Below, piece after piece: positions 56,622 through 64,000 of a DNA stretch of 64,000 nucleotides. Each line of letters starts with the position of its first letter. Position 1 is the first letter of the stretch. The DNA lies in NCBI RefSeq assembly GCF_036669915.1, contig NC_089315.1:12295255-12359254 (forward strand), given 5' to 3'. A program made the position numbers and the translations under genes. The stretch comes from Pocillopora verrucosa (Eukaryota > Cnidaria > Anthozoa > Scleractinia > Pocilloporidae). The notes beneath the pieces are model-generated. The model saw only the letters and a program-made list of their open reading frames with translations. It was not told where the DNA came from and did not search any database.

Positions 56622-57680
56622 TTACAGTTTAGCAGGTCCATCTAGTTCTACACAATATGACTGATGAGATGTTCTTCTGAAGTCTTTAAAGGCTCTAAAG
56701 AGCATGCAGCTCTCGAAGATTTTCTTGAAACCGTCCCTAAAGTTGGTGCTTTGCAGAGCATAAAGTAATGGATTGAAAAAGGAGTTCGAAAAAAGACAGA
56801 GGCGACATAGTCTGTGAAGTAGATGGAGTGTATTGTAATTATCCTGGACGAATGCTTGTTTAGAGGAGATTAAAAATATGAAAAATACCGCAAATGGCAA
56901 CGAACAGAGGGCGAAAATGATGGTGAGCCAAATGAGAAGTTTAGCCAGTCGTTTCTTTTCTAGTTTTTCACGGCTTCCCGTTGCAGACGACTCGGAGCAA
57001 ATTGTTTTCGTGAAGTATAAGCCACGGATGATTTCAAAGTAGCAGAATAGTAGGACGATAAAACTCACTGCACCATATCCAACACACGTAAAGATGATAA
57101 AGGGTTTGTGAAAAGCGTATTCATCTAAACTCCAAGGGCGTTTGCAAGGATATTTTGAATAAGACGAAGTGGAGTTGTACGTATTGGCTTGAATATCTGG
57201 AATGCACGACAACAAGCTTAGCAACCACAGTCCAGATATGAAATATTTAACCCGATCCTCGTTGATTCTCAAATTAGAGTGAAAAGGTTTGAGAAGCGCC
57301 AGATACCTTTCCACAGCAATCGTGCAGACCGTAAGAACGGCTGCGTTGATGGTGATTGGAACGATAGCATTTCCCGCAAACAGCTTGCAGATCAAATCTC
57401 CCGAGAATCCATGTAAATGAACGTTCTGAAGCGCATAGTCGTACAATCCGGGGCAAAACAACAACGTTAACAAGTCTGCCAAAGCTAAGTTCATTAGCAG
57501 ATAGTTTGTTGTTGTGTGACTTAATTTGGTTTTGCGTATTATAGTGATCACGATTGAGTTTCCTATCACTCCAAAGAAAACTATCAATGAGTACAAGGAG
57601 GCGAAAACTACATCTTGAGTTGAAATCGTTGCTTCGGTAGAATTTCTCAGCGCCGTACTCGTGTTATTACTTCCAAGCAT
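56622..57680 (-). CDS. class A GPCR, orphan (subfamily B)
   Basis: Intact 352-residue receptor. Landmarks: three N-terminal sequons (N5-N-T, N6-T-S region and N12-S-T), N41, L-A-L-A-D69, C98 with C179, E124-R-Y126, W152, I-Q-A-N-T-Y after TM4, P262 in C-S-L-P (no toggle Trp, no TM5 proline), N303-P-L-L-Y307. Very close to the receptor at 9977 in TM2-TM4 (F-A-G-N-A-I-V-P-I-T-I-N). It has T-K-L-S-H in loop 1 where the relatives have T-P-S-M-H. The stop codon is only about 95 bp from the end of the LINE fragment, so the LINE may supply its 3' UTR. Ligand unknown. Confidence 0.93.
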   Translation of the reverse strand: MLGSNNTSTALRNSTEATISTQDVVFASLYSLIVFFGVIGNSIVITIIRKTKLSHTTTNYLLMNLALADLLTLLFCPGLYDYALQNVHLHGFSGDLICKLFAGNAIVPITINAAVLTVCTIAVERYLALLKPFHSNLRINEDRVKYFISGLWLLSLLSCIPDIQANTYNSTSSYSKYPCKRPWSLDEYAFHKPFIIFTCVGYGAVSFIVLLFCYFEIIRGLYFTKTICSESSATGSREKLEKKRLAKLLIWLTIIFALCSLPFAVFFIFLISSKQAFVQDNYNTLHLLHRLCRLCLFSNSFFNPLLYALQSTNFRDGFKKIFESCMLFRAFKDFRRTSHQSYCVELDGPAKL

Positions 57681-60532
57681 TTCTGATCGAACGCAGCTGT
57701 CTCAGTCTTTCTAACAATAAATGAGACTCCAATACTAAGAACTAGATTTTACCTAATCCATCGAATTGTAGCAAGATCGCTATCGGCTTACTTAGATCCG
57801 CAACGATGGCTTTCACATGATGAATGCGAGAGAAAAAGATAGGCAAATATAATACCACCGCATGCGATGCTCTTTGAGTCGGCCAAATAAAGTGTGGAAC
57901 ATGCAAATTACCGCTTCATTAAACTTGAGACCAATGAGGTTTGTCTTCCCTTTGCTGCGACGCAGGTGATGAAATAGGGTTTCCGGAGTGAAAATAACGT
58001 AATAAATATTTCATCAAGACACCATTCAAAGTTGTAAATTAATGCTTTGAAGAGGTAAAATGCTCTGTCTCAATATCATTGTAAAAGCATAAGAAGGTTT
58101 AAATAATTGCCGGAAATCAACGGAATGGCTGTGTTGAAGGGTTCTGAAAGGAAAAACTCAAAACCTAAAGCAACCACTCATAGAGTATGATGCGATAACA
58201 TACGATGTCTTGACAAATATAACTGACAACTAAAACAACTAAAGGTGGGTATCATTTCGGAAATTTGAAGTCAGATGACGTTTGTATTGAATTACGTCAG
58301 GTGTTTTTCAGTCGATTGTCTATAAATTTTGTCCCTATTTGTATTTTCAGGATTGGAAAGTTACCATGAGTTATTAATTTAAAATACTTCATCAGAACTC
58401 GGCTGAACATGCCATATTTAAAGAGAAATGCAAACGTGTGGTATAAATTCAAGTAAAGTAGCTGACAGGTGAATTAAAAAAAAAGCTAACTTCAGAAACT
58501 CCCACTTTCAATTTCAAAAGTTTAATCTAGCCTAGAACAAATAGTTTTAAGTGTTAATGGCCGGTAAAATGCGCTTTTAACAGATGAGTTCAGGTCCCCT
58601 GACATGATAATTAAAAAAATAACGTCCAATAACGGAACATTTGCTCTTCAGAGAGCAGGTGTTAAAGGTTCCTCAAAGCCTTTTCACCTGTAAGATCTAC
58701 AAACTGTTTCTCCTAACCGATGACAGTAAATTTCTCTTTTGGTTAGTCGTGGGAATTTGACACAATTCTCTCGTTGACACTTTGTTTGGTACAATTTTCA
58801 ATTGAGAGTCGAAAGTAATCTGGGAACAGTTTGGTTTTGCTTTACTACGCTTAATGATTGGTCCTGAAAAATCTCACCTTTTCAACCAATCAGATACAAA
58901 ACTGAAAATCAATCACCACTTGACAACTCGTGTTTTCACGCGCCATGAGTAGTTTCCTCGCTTAACTAAGTTTTCATTGACTCCGGTGGTAGTTCCCTTG
59001 CCCTTATTTACAAATCAGATTCAGAACTAAAACCAATCATGGCTTTGCTACTCGTGTTTTCTTATTGGAGTTCCCATTAGCTCCTTGTGATATTTTTCGT
59101 CATGCTGGTTGGTTGCTTCGATAAGTTTCTATCGAAATAAACACAACTCGTAAGAACACCCTGTGATTCTACACGCCAACTCGTCTCATAAGATATACAT
59201 CCCGCCGAGTCAGAAAGGTATGATAAACGTCTTATGTACAAAATCTGGCGATGGAAGGCTAAACTAAATTAAATTTGTTTAAAAACAATGAATATATATT
59301 TATGAATAAATGGTATATTTTTTATTATCGTTTTGCGTTGCTATCGAAATGGTGCCACGCGTAATGTTTTTCCGATATCGGTATTCCTCCGCGTCTCTTG
59401 ATGTTTGTATTCAAATCAGACACAAACCAGTAATAGCAAGCCACCTGCAGATTTTATGGGTTTTCACTGTCTTTAAGCATGACACTTCCTTCAGACTGCT
59501 TTTAAAATCTCATCTGTATATCCAAGACCTGTCTCTTGGAACCCGCTTTCCGAATTTAATTAGCATATTCCGGTTATTTATTTATTTTTTTTTTTTTTTG
59601 CCTATTGCAACCAGTACGCTAGATATTCCACTTTCTCTTCGTTTAATTTTCTTTTAGTTTGGCTTTCCTTTTTTAAGTCTTCTCCAGTACATGCTCGTGT
59701 TTTGTTTACGGATAAAGATCCAGTTTAATTTTTTTTCGTTAATAAAATTTTAAGGACAAATACTCATTAGGCGTCACGAGAGCTCTTTGGGTATACAGCT
59801 GAAGAAACTCAGTGCAATCGACCATTATTGTTTTATGCCTTTCAAAAGACAATTTACACCGTTGCTTAAAATATAACGAGTACAAGAGAGCTGTATACCA
59901 CGCTTTTGTTCTATAATAGAAGCTTTGTTACTACGCCGTACTCGAACGCGTGATAAGGCTTAACTATTCATTTCAATGATAAAGAAAACTTTTTTTGTAG
60001 ATATTCTGATCGTATTTATGGTGCCTCTTGGCAAAAAATTTTGGACGTGAGGCAACTGAAATCTTTAAATGTGTCTGTATGCATTAATTCATGAAACAAA
60101 TAGCCCATATGCTCTAATATCGGCACGAAACTCAATATTTGTTATTCATGACTTCAAACAATTAATGACCGAAGATAAAATGAGGAAACTTCTTCGTGAG
60201 GTTATTCCGAACTGATGATCAATCATTAGTTTAAATATATCCGGCTGCAACGTAACACTTAGCATTTCGTTTTCGGCGAGAAATTTACATTTTAACCTGC
60301 ATTCAACTCGTATATGTAAACAACAACTTGAAGGCTGTCGACTTTTGGCCTGACAAGCCAACAGCAGTGTTTTCACTAAAGTACCGAATATTCAGTAAAA
60401 TGATAAGGTCTCCCTCATCATTTTTTCAGCTGAAAACAGGAGAGGGAAGACGCTTTTCCAAAAAGCTTAGAATCGTCAGTTCGAAAACAGCTTTCGTGGT
60501 TTTCTAATTAAGAGATCCAACCACGTGGATAA
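57681..60532. other. divergent spacer between two GPCRs
   Basis: Nearly 2.9 kb upstream of both the minus-strand receptor at 56622 and the plus-strand receptor at 60533, so it should hold both promoters. Contains the imperfect repeat at 58880-59100 and a T-run near 59582. The 115-codon frame at 59310 crosses the T-run and is not called. Confidence 0.5.
58880..59100. repeat. two imperfect copies of a CCAAT-rich sequence, about 125-bp period
   Basis: CAATCAGATACAAAACTGAAAA ... CAATCACCACTTG ... ACTCGTGTTTTC near 58888 recurs as AAATCAGATTCAGAACTAAAACCAATCATGG ... ACTCGTGTTTTC near 59013. Two CCAATCA motifs lie within it, and an inverted ATTGG just before and in the second copy. I recall similar repeated sequence from coral genomes. 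Confidence 0.5.
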
Positions 60533-61600
60533 ATGATCAACGCAAGCTTGTCTAGCTCTGAAGCTGATGGTCCCTTAACCACAGCGGACATCGTTTTTGC
60601 GGTGATTTACTCGCTGATCGTTCTTCCAGGTATTGTGGGAAACTCCATCATTATAACAATTGTGTGGAAAAACTCTTCAATGCACACAACTACAAACTAT
60701 CTGCTGATGAATTTGGCTGTGGCCGACCTGATCACATTGTTACTCTGTCCCGGTTTGTACGATTTTGCCATAACGAAAGTTCACCTACAGGGTATCACCG
60801 GAGACTTGATCTGCAAGTTGTTTGTGGGAAATGCTATTGTTCCTATAACCATGAACGCAGGCGTGCTTACAGTCTCTACCATCGCCGTGGAGAGATATAT
60901 GGCGCTTGTGAAACCGTTTCGCACTGCAAAGCTGACTAAAGAATCTGTGAAATATGTTATAGCAGTTCTGTGGCTGTTAGCCCTACTATCGTGCATACCA
61001 GATATTCAAGCCAATACATACAACATCTCGTCAACCAAATATCCTTGCAAGCGTCCCTGGAGTTTGGATGAGTATTTCCTTCACAAACCCTTCATCATCT
61101 TCACCTGTTCTGGGTTTGGCCTCATGAGTTCCTCGATACTCATCTTCTGTTATTTTGAAATCATTCGTGGATTGTACTTCACCAGAACAATTTGCTCGGA
61201 ATCGACATGCAATGTTGAAGAAAGGAAAGCGAAGAAACAATTAGCTCGTCTTGTAATTTGGTTGGCAATCGTCTTTGCTGCGTGTTCGCTGCCATTCTCC
61301 GTATATTTCATTTTCTTGGTATCGGCCGACAGAAAAACTGTCGAGGAGAACTACGATGTTTTGTTTGAACTTCACAGAACCTCTCGGGTTTTACTGTTTT
61401 CAAACTCTTTCTTCAACCCCTTGTTATATGCCTTACAGAGTTCCAATTATCGAGACGGATTTAAGTTAATTTGTAGTGTCAATTCTGGAATGCCTTGTTG
61501 CAAGCGTACAAATGCTGTGAGAAGTTTAAGCCTAACTCAAAGAGGGGAGACTTTACACCCATCCCAAGGAGTTTTTGTCAAAAAGGAGATGGCGGTTTAA
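60533..61600 (+). CDS. class A GPCR, orphan (subfamily B)
   Basis: Intact 355-residue receptor. Landmarks: N3-A-S sequon, N37, L-A-V-A-D65, C94 with C172, E120-R-Y122, W147, N164-I-S sequon just before loop 2 cysteine, P254 in C-S-L-P (no toggle Trp), N295-P-L-L-Y299. TM5 lacks its proline. Nearest to the receptors at 9977 and 56622 (shared P-D-I-Q-A-N-T-Y, S-L-D-E-Y-F-L-H-K-P-F-I-I-F-T-C). The C-tail has S-G-M-P-C-C-K with a likely palmitoylated pair and ends E-M-A-V. Ligand unknown. Confidence 0.93.
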   Translation: MINASLSSSEADGPLTTADIVFAVIYSLIVLPGIVGNSIIITIVWKNSSMHTTTNYLLMNLAVADLITLLLCPGLYDFAITKVHLQGITGDLICKLFVGNAIVPITMNAGVLTVSTIAVERYMALVKPFRTAKLTKESVKYVIAVLWLLALLSCIPDIQANTYNISSTKYPCKRPWSLDEYFLHKPFIIFTCSGFGLMSSSILIFCYFEIIRGLYFTRTICSESTCNVEERKAKKQLARLVIWLAIVFAACSLPFSVYFIFLVSADRKTVEENYDVLFELHRTSRVLLFSNSFFNPLLYALQSSNYRDGFKLICSVNSGMPCCKRTNAVRSLSLTQRGETLHPSQGVFVKKEMAV

Positions 61601-63549
61601 TTTCTAATTTTTAATTGATGATTAACGGTAAAACTTAAAGCCAAAAATATCAGCCTTTTCCGCACCCAGAGAATCTTTCACTGCTAGTTATTTTAAGATA
61701 CCTTTTTTACTTTCGAACCGCTCGCCACAACTTGCTTGCGATCTCATTACACTCAAGGATGAGATTAAAGATTATTCATTTCGAACTAACAACCCAACAA
61801 AGACCCTTACGGATACGATATAATATTTGCATATCTTATGTCAAATTCGACAAATAAAATTTACGTTTGGGAAACTTAATGGAAATATGATGATGAAATC
61901 GTGTTGCTTCCAAAAACGTCTCCACCCAAACTCACTGAGAAGATATTGATGTGTTAATTTTTTATTGACTTCTGACGAGGGAGCTAATTTTTTCAACGTG
62001 TGTTAACTAAAATGACAAATATTTTCCTTGCAAATTCTAAATTATGGCATCAATGGGGAGAATCTGACAGAGAGCGAAAAAAAAAACGTTTTAGTGATGA
62101 ATCAGGTCTCCCTTTCGCAAGGGTTAAATCTTTTATGTCATAAAGTTTTATTTGTAGATGGCGTTCTCCAAGAAAGTAGATCTATAAACTCTCCGATTTA
62201 TTAGATATTTATGTGCCTCTAAACTCATTTTAGTAGAGCTCTTGAACGTGAAGGTTTTGTCACCTAATGACAGCATAAATAGCATATTCAATTTGAGATA
62301 ATTGCAAGTTTAGTTTTATTCAGGCTGAATAAATATTAATTTCCTCTCTGTTGTGTTTTACCAGAAAATGGAACAAGTAAATCATTATGGTTTCTCAATA
62401 AAAGTAGAAGCTGTGTTAACACAACTTTTGCAGCGATACACGAAGATTGAGTTCGTTACACTTTTTATTGGGGGTAGGAAGAATAGCAAAGCATGCTTGG
62501 GGTATGGCTTTGAGCCCAGAATATTTTTAGAACACAAATGCTATGGATTTATAGAAAAAGGATGAAAAGTTCTCCTTCTTCCTAAAACGAAGACTGTGAA
62601 TTACGAAGAGACAAGAGGATAACGGATAATACCATTCCAAAATGGATTACTACATTCACAAAAAACGCATCAGAACTGGTTCAACTTAACGCTCACGTTG
62701 TCACGGAAAATGTCTGCTTCGATGACAAAAAGACAACGAATTCGTGATAGCCCCACAATATCAATTTAATAAACCCAAAAAAAATATAAAACCAATTCTT
62801 GCTTAACAAGCAGCTATTTTATTTTAATTGTGTGCGAAGGTATTTTTACAGAACCTTTATTTCGTTATTTCAAGAAGGCCAAATTAGGCACGAAAATTAA
62901 ATTCCGCATATGTTTGTCTGCCAAATACAATTTTGTTGAAATTTAATGATGGATAATTTGTAACATCTAAAAAACGATTCGGTAAAAAACGGCTGGTTTT
63001 ATTACCCCCTTTTTCTGTTTTTACGATTTTAAGAAGAAATTACTTTCTAAATTTTTTAGCTTCTCGGAAAATGAAATTCTCATTTTCATTTCATTTTTAA
63101 ATGCAAAAATAAAATTGTGCACCAGCTAAATTAGCGAGAAATGCGTTACTATGCAAATATCTAGAATACACGAAAATTCAGTCAAAGCCTTAAGCGTTAG
63201 TTTTCTAAGTTCAGTAGCGTTAAAAAAATCAGTCGCTCTAAAAAGGTAAATGGCTATTGAAATTTTTTCGTTTCAAATCGGTGGTTTGATCATACTGCTC
63301 GTTTTTGACAATAAAAGCTTGAAATATTTCATTATTAAGGATTTCATCATTCTCTCTTGGTAGCAATACAGCTCTTCTGTTGTTAATCAATTTTGACAAC
63401 AAATGAGAACTCTTCTGCTCCATCTCACGCGGCCGCAACAGACGAAAGTTGACAACTTGAAATAGTCAGCAATAATCGGCACAGGATTACACAAACAGAT
63501 CATGAACGGTATCTCTTTTTGCGCTTTTTAGTAAGGCTTTCGTGTTTAT
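61601..63549. other. 3' flank of the last GPCR and intergenic DNA
   Basis: No further gene supported. The 70-codon frame at 62353 and the 66-codon minus frame at 63238 match nothing I know. Confidence 0.5.
61853..61858 (+). promoter_or_regulatory. candidate poly(A) signal for GPCR 60533
   Basis: AATAAA about 253 bp after the stop codon, the first one downstream that I see. Confidence 0.4.
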
Positions 63550-63751
63550 CAGGGTAATTTAGTGTTATCAGCTGAGTTGATAACGTAAATTGACCACCGT
63601 AAAGAGTTTAAAGGCTGATGTTTCGAGCGCAGCTCCTTTTTCTGCATTTCAAACCACACACAAAGGGTTAACGCTCGAAACGTCAGCCTTTAAACTCTTC
63701 ACGGTGGCCAATTTACGTTATCAACTCAGTTGGTAATACTAAATTACCCTG
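63550..63751. mobile_element. palindromic MITE-like element
   Basis: Two arms of about 80 bp (63550-63629 and 63672-63751) are inverted copies with a handful of mismatches, separated by 42 bp. Ends are CAGGGTAATTTAGTG and its complement. TTAT flanks both sides, a possible 4-bp target duplication. Non-coding; a foldback element or MITE. Confidence 0.85.
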
Positions 63752-63888
63752 TTATACTCTCCCACCGAAGCAGCACCACAGTTTCTTTAGAAACCTACCC
63801 CCTTTTTTCAAGTTTATCGTCCAGTCACCCACGTTATATAGTGACGCAAACCTGCGCAAAACGCAGGGACTGGGATCAAAAGTTGAGG

Positions 63889-64000
63889 CCAGCCGGCTCC
63901 ACACCCCAGGTACCTAGGTGCTCGCTCTTGCGAGAAGGCCAACCAGCCGGCTCCACACCCCAGGTACCTAGGTGCTTGCTCTTGCGAGAAGGCCAACGTT
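63889..64000. repeat. 54-bp minisatellite running off the window
   Basis: CCAGCCGGCTCCACACCCCAGG ... TTGCGAGAAGGCCAA occurs twice with one substitution (CTCGCT to CTTGCT) and a period of 54 bp; the second copy reaches the window edge. Much more GC-rich than its surroundings, and each copy contains the palindrome GGTACCTAGGTG-like core. Confidence 0.85.

Noticed and set aside
59310-59657. 115-codon frame
   Set aside because: Crosses a long T-run giving poly-Phe and has no recognisable domain; probably chance.
1-64000. CRISPR arrays, bacterial operons, tRNA or rRNA genes
   Set aside because: No regularly spaced short repeats, cloverleaf or ribosomal sequence was seen, and the gene structure is eukaryotic.

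Overview
The window looks like AT-rich nuclear DNA of an animal, most likely an anthozoan cnidarian such as a stony coral. This is an inference. It rests on GT-AG spliced short genes, intronless class A GPCRs with introns only in the 5' UTR, LINE-type reverse transcriptase debris, short inverted-repeat elements of kinds I recall from coral genomes, and a degenerate retroelement protein family that I recall from cnidarians. There are no bacterial operons, rRNAs or tRNAs that I can see.

Left part (1-9.5 kb): two paralogous two-exon genes encode very small single-pass membrane proteins (predicted 143 and 121 residues). They share an exon 1 of exactly 69 codons, phase-0 introns, a conserved motif in exon 2 and a 45-bp promoter block with a CCAAT box about 222 bp upstream of each ATG. 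I do not recognise the family. An unidentified broken reading frame follows at 8.9-9.5 kb.

Main part (9.9-61.6 kb): a cluster of rhodopsin-like (class A) GPCR genes, all with intronless coding regions. Nine look intact: minus 9977-11077, plus 14221-15255, plus 19530-20561, plus 29419-30456, plus 37322-38353, plus 46922-47959, minus 50800-51837, minus 56622-57680 and plus 60533-61600. All keep the disulfide cysteines, an E-R-Y motif and NPLLY, but lack the Trp of the CWxP motif in TM6. They form two subfamilies. One (9977, 56622, 60533) lacks the TM5 proline and has C-S-L-P in TM6. The other (14221, 50800 and the four array copies) has the TM5 proline and C-L-P or C-I-P.

The core, 15631-50487, is a direct tandem array of four units of about 7.9, 9.6, 7.9 and 9.5 kb. 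Each unit carries, in order: a minus-strand retroelement remnant whose reverse-transcriptase core appears deleted, a dead GPCR of the first subfamily, a 103-bp putative 5' UTR intron, an intact GPCR of the second subfamily, and a non-coding 3' spacer. Units 1 and 3 share a deletion that removes most of the dead GPCR and the spacer behind it. Which units resemble each other changes along the unit, which indicates unequal exchange or gene conversion. The array GPCRs are about 95% identical, end in the PDZ-ligand-like ETAV, and differ most around TM4 and extracellular loop 2.

Right part: a 5'-truncated LINE fragment (55.3-56.5 kb) lies tail to tail with the GPCR at 56622-57680. The window ends with a palindromic MITE-like element (63550-63751) and a 54-bp minisatellite that runs off the edge. 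The cluster probably encodes a lineage-specific set of orphan, possibly peptide-sensing, receptors; no ligand can be assigned from sequence.
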